Source: Saccharina japonica
Taxonomy: Eukaryota > Sar > Phaeophyceae > Laminariales > Laminariaceae
Length of the DNA stretch: 64,000 nt
Direction of reading: 5' to 3'
Assembly (NCBI GenBank): GCA_008828725.1
Contig: MEHQ01002323.1
Coordinates: forward strand, 875,944-939,943
Shown here: piece by piece, positions 1 to 11,106 of the stretch
Numbering within the stretch: the stretch's first letter is position 1
Layout: each line of letters opens with the position of its first letter
Made by a program: the position numbers and the translations under genes
The notes under the pieces: generated by a model
Told to the model about the DNA's origin: nothing
Seen by the model: the letters and a program-made list of their open reading frames with translations, nothing else
The model's database searches: none

Positions 1-245
1 ATCATCATCAGGATAGCAGTGCATAGCGCGTCGGATCATACTGCGTCGGGGCGTGTGTGTTATTGCGTTTGTGATTCTATCGGGTCGAGTGTTAAAATAC
101 CTGGTAACAACAGTGCACTCGGGGCGATGGGAATTGCACTAAATCCAAACGTCCGCTACTAACAACTGCAGCGACAGACCGCAAAAGGCGTAATTGCGGC
201 TAACGCCAACACCAACTGTAGCAAAGGGAAAGACCTCGAGAAGTC
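1..245. other. Sequence before the minisatellite, no gene seen
   Basis: No long open frame, splice-site pair or repeat is evident. One TACCTGGTA motif (98-106) belongs to the dispersed TAC...GTA short-motif set described in the findings. Confidence 0.5.
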
Positions 246-660
246 TAAGCTAATCACCAGTTGAAGGCGAATTTGAAAATAAACCCGCAATATACTGTTG
301 CGGTAAACGAAGAGAGTCAAAGCTAATCACAGCTGAAGGCGAATTCGAGAAAAAACCCGTAATGTACTATTGCGGTAAAGAAGAGAGTCCACGCTTATCA
401 CAGTGGGAGGCGAATTCGAAAACAAACCCGTAACAGACTGTTGCGGTAAAAGAAGAGAGTCCAAGCTAATCACAGTGGGAGGCGAATTCGGAAACAAACC
501 CGTAATATACTGTTGCGGTAAAAGAAGAGAGTCCAAGCTAATCACAGTGGGAGGCGAATTCGAAAACAAATCCGTAATATACTGTTGCGGTAAAAGAAGA
601 GAGTCCAAGCTAATCACAGTGGGAGGCAAATTCGAAAATATACCCGCAATATAATACCGT
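246..660 (+). repeat. 72-bp minisatellite, about 5.5 units, open in frame
   Basis: A unit of about 72 bp is repeated head to tail. The last three units (403-654) are almost identical and stay open on the plus strand, each coding 24 residues that contain the string CCGKRRESKLITV. The first two units are more divergent and one is a base shorter. Because 72 is a multiple of three, the open frame can be a by-product of the repeat. The complementary strand is also open (327-692), which argues against reading this as proof of a gene. No start context, intron or homologous domain is recognisable. Confidence 0.85.
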
Positions 661-1232
661 TGCGGTGTAAAATAAGAAATAAGTAACAACAATCAAAAGG
701 AGGATGGAAAACTACAGCGAAGTGACGTTGGTAGCCAAACGCCTCCCTCGTTCGATGGGGAAAACGAGCGCGCATACCGCGGCTGGGAGGTACGGGTTCA
801 GGTCCACTTCAGCGAATCGACCTCTCCCATCCACAACATACTCACGGGACAGGAAGAGCACACCTCGGCAGTCGGCAGCAACCTGGTTCGAGTGGCAGCG
901 CAGCAACACCAACGTTTACATTGCCCTCTTACTATCTACGAACGGGGGAGATACAGCAGCGACGCTGGCGCTGTTTCGCCTGACCCCCGACGACTGAAAA
1001 GCCGTTCGAAGGGGGAGAAAAGGATGAAATTTCGAACAACTTTCCAGACGTCATGCAGCTAACTACCGGAGGCGGTCCATTGAAGGGCAGCGTCGACAAG
1101 GGGATCGGAGCCTGAAGCAGATCTACAGACTAGCTACATGTTCTTCAGCGGGAACTACTACTGCTGAGATTACCGCAACTACTCCGCGTTTTACGTATAC
1201 TACTACTCGATCAAGACACGGAGCAAGCATCG
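661..1232. other. Unassigned stretch with a 97-codon ORF
   Basis: An ORF at 704-997 (plus) is rich in Arg, Ser and Thr and matches no family I recognise. Base composition is more balanced than in the surrounding repeats. It could be the edge of a decayed retroelement or chance; no splice pair supports it. Confidence 0.3.
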
Positions 1233-1312
1233 TCGTCACCACCATCATAATCATCATCATCATCATCATCACCACCCTTATCATCACCGTCATCATCAGC
1301 ATCATTGTCATC
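1233..1312 (+). repeat. (CAT)n / (ATC)n microsatellite
   Basis: Interrupted CAT/ATC trinucleotide run, purest at about 1250-1270, with CAC and CGT variants on either side. It leads directly into the 15-bp minisatellite. Confidence 0.85.
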
Positions 1313-1324
1313 GCACACCGAGTG

Positions 1325-1444
1325 TACAGCAACGACTGGTACAGCAACGACTGGTACAGCAACGACTGGTACAGCAACGACTGGTACAGCAACGACTGGT
1401 ACAGCAACGACTGGTACAGCAACGACTGGTACAGCAATGACTGG
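1325..1444 (+). repeat. 15-bp minisatellite, eight units
   Basis: Eight head-to-tail copies of TACAGCAACGACTGG; the eighth has one change (AAT for AAC). A degenerate continuation of CAGCAACG and CAGCACCG words runs to about 1700. One plus frame reads a YSNDW repeat and another a TATTG repeat, and the minus strand is also open, so the long ORFs here (1305-1811, 1322-1909 plus; 1123-1602 minus) are explained by the 15-bp period. Confidence 0.9.
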
Positions 1445-2339
1445 TTTGGTACAGCGACGACTCGTACGGCAAGGGCCGGTATACAGCAACGACTGGTACT
1501 ACAACAACGCCTACTCCTACAGCACCGTCTACTACTACAGCACCGACAGGTACAGCAACGCCTACTACAGCAGCGACCTCTCCCGAAGAGACTACTACAC
1601 ACCGTACAGCAAGCAGAGGCAACTACTACGTACAGCAGCGAATGCAGCAGGACTAGCGGCAGCTACTTCATCCGTTTCATCAGCTATTTTTCCAGCTTCT
1701 TCGTCTGCTTTACAAGTTCTACCACTACTGACTACACATCGCACATCAACTTCAACAACGACGCGGCGTACGGCCACACAACTCCCATTTTGGAACCCCG
1801 CAACCCGGTGATGGACGAGATCCTGATAAAGATCCGTGGAATAACTCAAGCGGATGTGCTGACCAAAGAAGAAACGCCAGGAGGACCGGCAGACGACGTC
1901 GGCAGGTAGGAATCAGCGACAGCCGACGGCGGCGGACCTCAGCCGGCAGCAGGTGGTGGAAGCGGGCAGAAAGGGAGACCCGCTGGAAGGATGGCCTCCA
2001 ACTCAGGGGGAGCGGCACCTCAGGACCAGGTGTCGCCAATAGTAACAAGAATCGGGAGCAGGGCTACTTCAGTGCTAATAACGACAGTCGTCATCACCCA
2101 GGAGGACTACACTTCCAGGAGACTGCTCGTGAAGAACGGCATGCATGACTGCACGGAGTTGGAGACGCCAGAATACGGAGAGGAGCTGGCCCTGATGCAA
2201 CTGGGGTATCAACCCGGACGACGGGAAAACACCTTCATCGCAACAACATCAACATTGAAAGGGGGTGTCTAGACACTGCACGGAGAGGCTTTTAGCGAAG
2301 CAACAGGCACGAAAATTCGTTTTCCCACAAGCACTCATG
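1445..2339. other. CAG-rich stretch and unassigned sequence
   Basis: The degenerate tail of the minisatellite gives way to a purine-rich GC-rich segment (1860-1990). An ORF at 1991-2272 (plus, 93 codons) has a coding-like look but no recognised domain. It ends in a purine run at about 2257-2265, which could be the polypurine tract of an old retroelement; this is weak. Confidence 0.3.
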
Positions 2340-2590
2340 ACTGGTAGCTGATCAGTGATTTCGTAGATTGGCGCAGGTTGAAACAAGTGCTGATGGTCGT
2401 TAGCGGTGATCAGCTCTTTAGTCAAGTTGTTACTGCTCCCAACAAGTACTGATTGATGATTGTTAGCCAAGATCGGTCTACTTTAGTCAAGTTTATATCG
2501 CTTGCAACAAGTGCTGGTGTGTGTTAGTCATGATTGACACTTCAGTCAGGCTTCAATCGGTTCTACCAATACTGGTTATCGTTAGGCTTG
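2340..2590 (+). repeat. Degenerate tandem repeat, about 80 bp, three units
   Basis: Three diverged units share the words AGTCAAG or AGTCAGG, CAACAAGT and TGGT-GTTAG in the same order (about 2340-2415, 2416-2500, 2501-2590). No coding frame runs through them. Confidence 0.55.
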
Positions 2591-5432
2591 GCGAGAAAAT
2601 TTGTTTGCATTTCTGTTGAGGGGGGGTGTGTTAAGTGTAGATTGAGTAACCAATACATACGTAGTCAACGTTCAGTACAAGAAGTCACTGCTGATATAGT
2701 AGCAACACGAACAGCATCGTTTCGATTTACCTACTGGAATAAACGCCTGGACTAAATTTGACGAGGAGCCCAGTATAGCACTAGATGTTGCGGCACGAGA
2801 CGATAGCCATCCATGCTGTCACTCCTCACAGCACTCGCTAGAGGCGTGCTTTCTCGCATACGTCAGTCATTGGCACCAAGTATCTACTCCCATGAGCTTG
2901 CCGGCGTATTCAGAGCTTGAGGCGGAGACGTCTGGACCATCAAGCGTATGGGTTTCTTCGTTGTTGTTTTGTTTCTTTGCTTACCACTTTCGCAGAAATG
3001 GGGGAGCTAGCTAATGGGGGAGTTACTTGATTTCCAGTTTACATCTGGGGGTTATCGTTATCGTAGACACCGATGTTAAATAGAACGTGTTACGTTGAGT
3101 ACAGAGCCCCCTGTCGTGAGCACAGACAGCGAGACGCTGATACATACCATGTGACTATTCAAAGTGGTTGGCATTTCCATTGCAGTTGACAAGCTTCACA
3201 GTAAAAAAAAAAAAAAAGGGGGACCCACGTCTGGAACGACGTTCACCTGCACAAAGTGTTTTGTTTTTTTTTTTAGTTATGACCAGGACTCAGATTGATA
3301 TACGTAGGACCACGAACGGTCTTGGAATACACACATTCTACTGTGCGGTATGCTTGTTTGGACCCTGTTTCACGACGTCGATGATCGTTTGATTACCGGG
3401 CAGAGCCCTAGTTACGACGGCGTTTAGTTGATGACCGGGAAGATGTTGGAGCTACAGCCAGTATAGTTTAGAAGTTTGCTTACGCTTACTTGAATTCGTA
3501 GACATTTAAAACGAGTATCGACAATCGACAGTGTAACATTAGTCGGTACTGCAGTGCCCACAACATTGCGATTTCCATTAAGGGGGAGTGTTAAAGATAT
3601 TAGGCGCGAACACCTACATCTCTGATCAATGTTCATCGCCACTGCTGTTGCCTGGGGCAGCAGTAGTTAGCACCAGTACTGCTGTAGCAAAGGAGAGCAG
3701 TAGGTAGCTGTAGCCGGGGGAAGCAGTACGTAGCACTACTGTAATACTGCTGTAAAAAGGGAGCAGCAGTCATAATACGTAACCAAGTACCACTCGGTAG
3801 ATTCGGGATCGCGACGAGTCAACAAGCAAGTTAACTCGAGCTACGACCGGCCAAAACTGGGATCGGCTAACCGCTATTCGTCGGCCAACGTAGGTAGCAC
3901 TGGTTCTGCCAATAGTGTGTTGCAGTAGCTGAGCACAACAGCAGCAGCATCGGTGATGTTATAGGCAGCAAAAGAAAAACACGGTGCGTTACGTTACGGT
4001 TCGACTAAGGTGCGGCGTAACTACGAGGACCCCGACGAGTTGTGTTTTGTTGTTGTTTGTTTGTGTTTTCGTACACGGGGTCCTCCGAAGTATTATTGTT
4101 GTAGCGAACGAAGGATCAGGGTCTGAGTAGCTACGAGAGAGAGCATGGGCGTGCCCCACCCTCTGTCACTCCTCTCACCACCACCACCTCTAGACTCAGA
4201 TGTCTATTGTTCTTTAAGTTTGATTGCCCAACAAGCGGCCCTTCTACAAAACATCACTCTTCTGGGGTTTTTATCATCGGTGGATCATCTTTGTCCAACA
4301 CCAGCATGGCAGCATGCTGCTGTCTGTGCCCGCCTGTGCGACCATCTGTCAAGGGTGTAACAACTATACCTGAATATACACACGTATACCTGATGCAACG
4401 AGTACACGTACTGACTGCTGGCTGTAGTACAGGTAGAGCTGTGCGAGCTGAGGGCTGTGGGAGCGCGTGATAACTGATACCCCTCTAGACGGATATGTAA
4501 GGATCGTTTATATATTCGTTAATCCGTAGAAGATCCTTATATTTCTGGCCATAATGGGAACACACGAACACAAGGAGTTGAACCTGATTGTTGGGGGGAG
4601 GTCAAAATACCACAGAGTGGTAGCAAATAGTACGAGCACGTCCAGGATCATACTGACTGTAGGTCAAGCTTAGCGCCAGCTACGAGCACCGACGTAGAGC
4701 CTCAGTCGTCCCGGTAGCAGGATTGCCAACAGCATTCAGAGCGCAGACAAGAGTAGGCGTACTCGTAGTACTACCACTGTTGCTGTAGGTAGCAACGAGC
4801 TCTACGTAGCTCTACGACGAAGAAAACAGTTGGTTCATCGAACAACACAACAGAACGAAAGCAGAGCACAAAGCGTCTCGGCATCAATCGCACTCTCGCG
4901 TACCTTCACCTTTCCATCGTTAGCAGCCGATCGCACAGCAGCGAAGTGGATGTCGTGCATTTTGGAAAGAAGCTACACCCGATCAGGAGCAGTGGGCGCC
5001 TCCTCGGCGTCTGCCCTGCCTGTCAGCTGTGTCCTGAGTCCTGTGTCCTGTGTCTGTTGTCTGTGCAAGGCAAACAAATACACCGCGTTTTTAATTGTTT
5101 TTTCACCCCTGATCCCTGGTTTCGCCTCGAGGGTGGCGTTGTTAACTTACCGGTACTTCGTATGCATCTGTATGATACGATCTACGAGTACAGCAGGACT
5201 CGTACGTATCTTTGGCCGTCTACGTATATATCTACATGCGTTATGGACTGGCAAGGACGTACGGATGCTGGACGCTGCTGATGGTGGATCGGGTATTTGA
5301 TGGCCCACCAGACACCACGTCGTAACGTCGTGCAGACGTGCAGGGAACGCAACAACACATCAACAACCAACAACAGCGTTCGTACGTACTGTAGCACAAT
5401 TATAATTATTGTCTGTGCGTACGAGTACTTAC
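2591..5432. other. No gene seen; possible fossil LTR-element edge
   Basis: About 2.8 kb without a supported gene. At 3583-3595 a purine run (AAGGGGGAGTG) is followed by TGTTA, the arrangement usual where the polypurine tract of a Copia-type element meets its 3' LTR. No gag or pol protein is readable beside it and no second LTR is identified, so this is at most an old, broken remnant. Sequence around 3640-3780 and 4660-4830 is built of CAGTAGTAGC-like short words. ORFs at 4830-5300 and 4946-5281 overlap in different frames and show no domain. Confidence 0.3.
4495..4556. mobile_element. Stowaway-like MITE, small copy
   Basis: A near-palindrome with ATATGTAAGGATCGTTTATA at one end and GATCCTTATATTTCTGG at the other. 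It resembles the family at 19273-19351, whose inverted ends contain AAATATAAGGAC. No clean TA target duplication can be placed here. Confidence 0.4.
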
Positions 5433-5520
5433 TTAACCCTGGAGTCCCGTATTGGGGAAAAAATACTTAGAATTAGACTGCTTAGTCCCCACATCGGGAC
5501 TGCAGTGCTAAAAGGGTTAA
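5433..5520. mobile_element. piggyBac-like MITE (TTAA-CCC...GGG-TTAA)
   Basis: The element begins TTAACCCT and ends AGGGTTAA, the terminal pattern and TTAA target duplication known for piggyBac transposons. Inside is the family core, here ATACTTAGAATTAGAC (elsewhere TACTTGGAATTAGTGTGGG). At 88 bp it cannot code a transposase. Sister copies are at 14714-15204, 18148-18248, 29075-29163, 41798-41962 and 55563-55650. Confidence 0.75.
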
Positions 5521-5664
5521 GTACGAGTTGAGACTGCCAGGTTATTATGTGCAGGTGTGCCTTATTGAGCAATAAACTGTCTTATCTCATCGTGTTACGT
5601 ATCATAATCTGATCTGCTTTTCTTTGAGTAAAACAGTCCGAGTGTGGCAATACCAGTAATAATG

Positions 5665-5941
5665 CACACCTCGGACAGAGATCATGATCTATCTATCGAC
5701 TGCTGTAGATCATCTAGTTCTTCACCTGCCGTTCGTTGTGAGAAGTTTTGTGTAGGATCTGCATTAATTAGTACAGATCCAACCCAGGACACACGATGTG
5801 CTACTGTAGGTCGTGCAAATTACACGGGTCCCACCCGGGAACATGAGCTACATAAATCATACAAGATCGGGAATAATAGATCTGCCTTGAAATTATACCT
5901 AGATCATGCAGTGTAGGAATCGAGCATGTGTCCGAGGTGTG
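5665..5941. mobile_element. hAT-like MITE, copy 1
   Basis: A 277-bp element with inverted ends CACACCTCGGACA and TGTCCGAGGTGTG. It shares internal blocks (AGATCATCTAG, GTACAGATCCAACCCAGGA, CTCCCACCCGG-like) with the copy at 43259-43540, which has an 8-bp target duplication. No matching duplication is visible here, so this copy is probably older. Confidence 0.7.
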
Positions 5942-6314
5942 GTTAGTTGTGACACACACACCGACACACCGTCGTTTTTACTTCACGTTCCGCCCATCAT
6001 ACTACTAATGGCATACGGGCTGGGTTGCGGTCGTCGGTTTCGCATTTGAATCCTCTCGGTGAAGATATTAGATATTGATGATGATATCTTGGGCAGATGC
6101 CGTTGGCAATTACACTTTTTTTCACCGTGCGTGACGATATATGATACCTCATGCTTGAGTCCTGCCGATACATTCAAATGCATCGAGTGGCTCAATCCAT
6201 AGAGTTACTGTAGTTGCTGCCTGGAGCAGTATATCTACGCAAAAGACTCGTCGTCCCGTCGCCACGCGATCTGCTCTCACGAGCACATCATCAGCAGGTC
6301 GTGTTGCATGCAGT
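5942..6314. other. No gene seen
   Basis: Short ORFs on both strands overlap without domains. ORF 6149-6430 on the minus strand reads into the R1 repeat and is not supported. Confidence 0.4.
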
Positions 6315-6565
6315 GTTGTTGTTTTTGTCTCCACATTAAACCACTTAAACCGTCCTTTCCACCCAACGAAATCAGTACACCCGGTGTCCGTCCTGATTAT
6401 CCATCCTTGAGATGCAAATTGTGCGGCCACAAGACTTCAAGACTGAGAAAAAACAACCAATCTCAAACGAATCAAGGTAAGCAAAAATGAGGTGCCAACG
6501 TACCGGGTACGAAAACACAACAAAACAAATCAACCCAAACAAGAAAATAAGAACTGAAACAGTAC
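6315..6565 (+). mobile_element. R1 repeat, diverged copy
   Basis: Retains ACATTAAACC near 6333, the block around GTACACCCGGTGTCCGTCCTGA, GCGGCCACAAGAC, and an A/AAC-rich 3' region. It is the most diverged R1 copy and has a 13-bp duplication-like change after the first block. The similar A-rich tail words (GGGTACGAAAACACA) recur at 38460-38476. Confidence 0.55.
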
Positions 6566-6720
6566 GAAGTGATCCCTCTCTATGTACGAGTGCCGGTATG
6601 CGCCAGCCAACTATCCCGGCGCTACGCCAGCCAACAATGCCGGCACTACAGCAGCGGCAACCGGCAGTAATCGACACACTACGTATCTCTCTGGTGAATC
6701 CAATATATATATATATAACT

Positions 6721-6946
6721 CTTCCCTTCTTCCCCTCGCTGCCTCGGCAAAGTTTTTGCTTTGGCATGGCCCATAGCGAGGGGGGGGGTCTTTCTAGCGA
6801 GCAAGGCTAGGCTCACCCTCAAGCGGACCGATACCTTCTTGCTGCTGCGCACCCGCCGCGAAGCGTGTGCAGCGGTAGAGTTGGATCGGCACTGGTGCGT
6901 TAGGCGCAAAAGTTCAGATGCACGGGCCTTTTTGGCCGTCGGTGTA
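6721..6946. repeat. Duplicated 226-bp segment, copy 1, cut by a gap
   Basis: Identical to 37091-37316 except for two changes (T here, C there), 224 of 226 positions. The match starts sharply at 6721 and ends only because the assembly gap begins. It is GC-rich and open on both strands. What it belongs to is not known: it may be one end of a mobile element or the 3' region of the LINE lying across the gap. Confidence 0.85.
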
Positions 6947-7560
6947 NNNNNNNNNNNNNNNNNNNNNNNNNNNNNNNNNNNNNNNNNNNNNNNNNNNNNN
7001 NNNNNNNNNNNNNNNNNNNNNNNNNNNNNNNNNNNNNNNNNNNNNNNNNNNNNNNNNNNNNNNNNNNNNNNNNNNNNNNNNNNNNNNNNNNNNNNNNNNN
7101 NNNNNNNNNNNNNNNNNNNNNNNNNNNNNNNNNNNNNNNNNNNNNNNNNNNNNNNNNNNNNNNNNNNNNNNNNNNNNNNNNNNNNNNNNNNNNNNNNNNN
7201 NNNNNNNNNNNNNNNNNNNNNNNNNNNNNNNNNNNNNNNNNNNNNNNNNNNNNNNNNNNNNNNNNNNNNNNNNNNNNNNNNNNNNNNNNNNNNNNNNNNN
7301 NNNNNNNNNNNNNNNNNNNNNNNNNNNNNNNNNNNNNNNNNNNNNNNNNNNNNNNNNNNNNNNNNNNNNNNNNNNNNNNNNNNNNNNNNNNNNNNNNNNN
7401 NNNNNNNNNNNNNNNNNNNNNNNNNNNNNNNNNNNNNNNNNNNNNNNNNNNNNNNNNNNNNNNNNNNNNNNNNNNNNNNNNNNNNNNNNNNNNNNNNNNN
7501 NNNNNNNNNNNNNNNNNNNNNNNNNNNNNNNNNNNNNNNNNNNNNNNNNNNNNNNNNNNN
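6947..7560. other. Assembly gap (614 N)
   Basis: A run of N. It separates the duplicated segment from the 3' side of the minus-strand LINE, so the LINE's 3' end cannot be read. Confidence 0.99.
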
Positions 7561-7623
7561 CCCGCCCCCCCGCCGCCCCTTCCCCTTGTCGCCAACCTTA
7601 GCGCCATCTACCGCGTGGCGTAG

Positions 7624-9360
7624 CTAGCTCCTCTCCGCCTCGTCCCTGTGCCACCTCGACATGAAACTGTCCCCCGCTTCGACGACTCCCCGGCACCACT
7701 TCCCACCCTTCTCAGCCTCCGTGGGCCACAGCACCGTCTTTCCTCGGAACACCAAAGGGGAGCTGTCCGTGGATCCCTCGGTGGCCCGAAACGCCTTGAG
7801 GTCGTCTGGCAGACATTGAACGCAGTTATTTTTCTGGTTGACCTGGTCCCGGACTGTCCCCACCAGCCATCTTCCCGAGCATCACCAAGTGAGTAAGCCG
7901 ATCATTGTTCGTCCACTGCATGGCCTCCGTGAAGAGGAGAGGAGACGCCTTTTGTGGATGGTCGTCTCGACGCTCTCGCATTTCTCCTTCTTGAGGGGTC
8001 TCGGCGTACGACATGAGTGGTCGGTGCTTTCTCAGCGCTGGAAGCCAATGATCCGTAGGAATAATTGGTGTGTTCGGAGCTTTGCGAAGTTGCTTCTGGC
8101 CGGGGGTCCATGTGACACATACGTACAGCAGGGTCTCCACCACTCCGGTTTTTAGCATGCGCACCTTCAGGGTGAATGGAGAGGTCGCCACGTCGTACAG
8201 CTTTTGCTTGAAATGTTTGTAGCATGCCCATCCGAGGCGGATCCGTCGTTTGAACTTCGGCATGATGTCGCTGCTTGCGTTGACAAGACCGCCCAGATAC
8301 AAAAACTTAATTGCCTGCCTATAATTGTGCCGTGCTGCTTCGATGGCAAGAAGTGAGGTTCGGGGTGCCTGGTTCAGTGCCTATAGTAGCATTGTCCCCG
8401 TGTCCGTCTCAGGTATCGTGATACTTTTGCTTCGAAAACGGTCACAATGATGGTTACCATCTGCGCAAGGCCCTCCGCCGACTTGAACACGATGCATGCA
8501 TCGTCGGCGTACAGCATACCCCAAACGGCCCTTCGTACGCAAGCTATTGACTGAGCGTTTACCCTCACCCCGTTCTCGAGGTGAACCAAGTATCTTAACA
8601 TGTCTGGGTCCTCGCTGAAGCGCACCAGCCCGGGGTGTATCGCACCGGCGAAAAATACAATGAAAGTAAGCGGTGACAGCAGACGTCTTTGCCGGAGCCC
8701 CTGAGTGACGTCAAACCATTCCGAGCGCTAACCATCACCCGTACGCTCGCGAGCTCACATGCCTTCGTGGAACTAGCGGCTAACAACTAACAACTAGCAT
8801 CTTCTCTGGCATGCCGAAGCGCGCGAGCACAACCCACAAACGCCTTCGGTCGATTGAGTCATATGCTTTCTGGAGGTCAATGAAGCACAAGTACACCAGG
8901 GTTTTCCTAGCTCGCCCGAGTTTTTGCAGTCGAGGCACGACGAGCAGCATGTCGACTATTGATCGTGCTGGGCGAAAGCCGCACTGTTCGTCGGGGAGTT
9001 TTCCTCCAGTCCCGCAGTAGTTGCTGAGGCGGGACGCGATAATTCTCAGCAATACGTTGCCTGAACGGGCAACAAGCGAAACCCCTCTATAGTTGTTGCA
9101 ATCAGAGCGATCCTTCTTTTCAGGAAGGACGTTCTTGACGGTCGTATATTTGCATTGCTGGGGCCCATCTCTCGTCCTCCACATGCTGACAAAAAAATTG
9201 TGGAAGCACGGGATGAATTCAGGTGGTCGAGTTTCGGTTACTCGGCCGGAAAGGAGTCTGGTCCCACCGCTTTCCAATTCGGCATACCCCGGATGTTCAC
9301 TCCCATCACCTCATCCATGGTTGGTTCCTGTCCAAGTGGTGGTGTGGACAATCGATTTGG
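7624..9360 (-). pseudogene. Non-LTR retrotransposon (LINE) reverse transcriptase, 5'-truncated and frameshifted
   Basis: Read on the minus strand. From about 9350 down: a start of the RT domain (MGVNIRGMPNWKAVGPDSF, 9260-9320), a shift into the frame of ORF 9277-8780 with NNYRGVSLVARSGNVLL, DEQCGFRPARS and CFIDLQKAYDSIDR (first catalytic Asp), a gap in frame, then the catalytic motif YADD in ORF 8625-8374, then the thumb-like and C-terminal part YLGGLV...RRIRLGWACYKHF (8302-7826) and a final frame ending FMSRWHRDEAERS (7863-7624). So all RT blocks are there in order but spread over at least four frames, and no endonuclease is found upstream. The order and wording of motifs fit the RTE-like LINE proteins known from protists and invertebrates. 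It is a dead copy. Confidence 0.88.
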
Positions 9361-10129
9361 GCATACTGTGTACAACAATAACTACTACCAGCACTGCACT
9401 GCTGTTCGCAAAAAAAGTTGTCTTGCATGTGTGTGTGGTAAATACTTGAACCAGTTCGTTGTTGTGCCGATCCCAACTTTCATACGCATAATTCTTCGGG
9501 TGTATCTTGCTTCGTAGTTCTTGCGATCAGTACTATTTATACTACTACTCCAGAACTACTGTAACTTCTGGTACTTACTTTCTTTGAGACCTTGCTTCGA
9601 ACCGCATGGCTTTATAGACGAAAGGATCTCGACGTGTCCGATCGCTGAACCTAGAACCCCGGCTCGGTGCATGCAGCCTGCGCTGCTACTGGCGTTGCAG
9701 TCTCTGCTACCTCAGCTAGTGCTACGACAACTGCTGGCGCTCTATTCCAAGCTGAGATCCATCGGACCCTTCTCTTAGGATTATCTATTCGTGCCAGCTG
9801 TCGGGCAAAGTGCAGTCTTCGGTTCGAAGAGCGGACGCGCCAAGTTTCTACGGTACCACGTTGCCAGGCTATACTGTCGTGTGGAACCAGCAAGAAGTGA
9901 GTAAACATCGTGTATAGCGAGAGTGTCTGGCCGTGCTTGCCCCTGCAAGGTGTCCTTAAGGGCGGTGTTGCATAGACAGCTGGATCAGGAAGACATCGTC
10001 CTATTCCTTCCTCCTTGTTGTAGCCGATCGGTCTGACACACGCCTCATCCCCGCTGAATCGTTCGTGATGCATTGTTTATGGTTCAAGCAGACCTTCTTG
10101 GATAGAAGGGAAAGAACCAGGGATACATG
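9361..10129. other. No supported gene; 140-codon minus ORF
   Basis: ORF 10073-9651 (minus) includes an Arg/Trp-rich stretch (ARIDNPKRRVRWISAWNR) and an Ala/Val-rich end. It lies upstream of the truncated LINE but shows no endonuclease motif. Unrecognised; could be an old element piece or chance. Confidence 0.25.
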
Positions 10130-10252
10130 CTTGTTAGGGACGCACGCGCAAGCGTTTCTATTATGGAAGAAATGTTCAAAGTGAGATTCGAACCCGTGTC
10201 GGGGGGTCGCTTTTCAAGTCCGATCTTTTCAACCGATCAGAGCCACAAGGCC
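10130..10252 (-). mobile_element. tRNA-derived SINE, type 2 (head A)
   Basis: On the minus strand the 5' part has an A-box-like TGGCTCTGATCGG (near 10245) and a B box GGTTCGAATCTC (near 10190), the internal pol III promoter of tRNAs. After the B box comes a short tail with GAAACGCTTGCGCGTGCG (10140-10160). The same tail is joined to a different tRNA-like head at 35150-35276. The acceptor stem does not close, so this is a SINE and not a working tRNA gene. Confidence 0.6.
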
Positions 10253-10642
10253 GAGTAATCACCATATCTCCACCCATGCAGTCTTGCGAAGTTTTTAAGC
10301 TTCGTTGCCTTTGCGATACACACCGCCATGGGCATGTTTGCTACTCTGTGCGACAACAAGAAAAAAACAAAAAAACGTATTTTCCAATTTTGAGTGAGGT
10401 ACAAAAATAAGCCACCCGCCCTATTGGCGTAAACGCGGTGGTGAAAACGGGGGTATATAGTGTATACCCCCCCCCCTAACCGTAGCACAGCAGTCGCAAC
10501 TACGGGTTAAAGTGGTACTTTCACTGGTATATTTGTTTTTAGCACTACAGTATATAGCGTATTGGAATGATGGTCGGGTTGGTTCGCGCTAATAATCTTC
10601 TTCGAAGTCGTGTTTCGGGTGAGACATTGAGCTCCTCCTCAT
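10253..10642. other. No gene seen
   Basis: Short overlapping ORFs only. A C-run lies at about 10467-10478. Confidence 0.5.
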
Positions 10643-11106
10643 AACAGCCGATTTTCCAAATTGAGAATTGGCTTTCCGATGAGAACGATAATCGATTTTA
10701 GTGTTTGTTGTTTGTTAAGAGTTGTATTTCGCTCACAATCAAACATCTATCCTAGAATATACCAGGTATCTTCCTCGAGGGTAGGTGTCGATCCACAAGA
10801 AAATAAATCGAAATGAGCCTTGACAGGCTCGCAAAACAGAGGACATAAGGGAATTGGTATTTAGGGGCGAGGAGGTAAATTTCGCCCACAAATCCCGATT
10901 TTCGTGGATCTTCGATATCTTGAGACTGCTGATGCCGATTATGTTTTTTGTTTTGTCATCGACGGCTGTCACAAATGGCAACAGTCTACAGTGCAAATTT
11001 TGACTGGGAGGGAGGTACATCTTTTACAATACAACCCCCAATATGTTCAATTACCAGGTATCATTCTCATCGCAAAGGCAATTCTCATATAGGAAAATCG
11101 GCTGTT
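10643..11106. mobile_element. 464-bp element with about 46-bp inverted ends
   Basis: The left end AACAGCCGATTTTCCAAATT and the right end (reverse complement AACAGCCGATTTTCCTATAT) start an inverted repeat that continues through GAGAATTG.CTTT.CGATGAGAA.GATA on each side, with a few mismatches. TCAT flanks both ends and could be a 4-bp target duplication. The 370-bp centre holds no transposase. Non-autonomous DNA transposon of unknown superfamily. Confidence 0.75.

Noticed and set aside
246-660. CRISPR-like regular repeats
   Set aside because: Units are contiguous with no unique spacers, and the DNA is eukaryotic. It is a minisatellite.
1123-1909. Long ORFs over the 15-bp array
   Set aside because: Open in several frames on both strands because the 15-bp unit lacks stops; explained by the repeat.
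4830-5300. 156-codon ORF as a gene
   Set aside because: A second overlapping frame is open over the same region, no domain is seen, and base composition matches the flanks.
3583-5650. Complete LTR element
   Set aside because: A polypurine-like run and TGTTA are seen once, but no second LTR, primer site or coding domain is recognisable; at most an old fragment.
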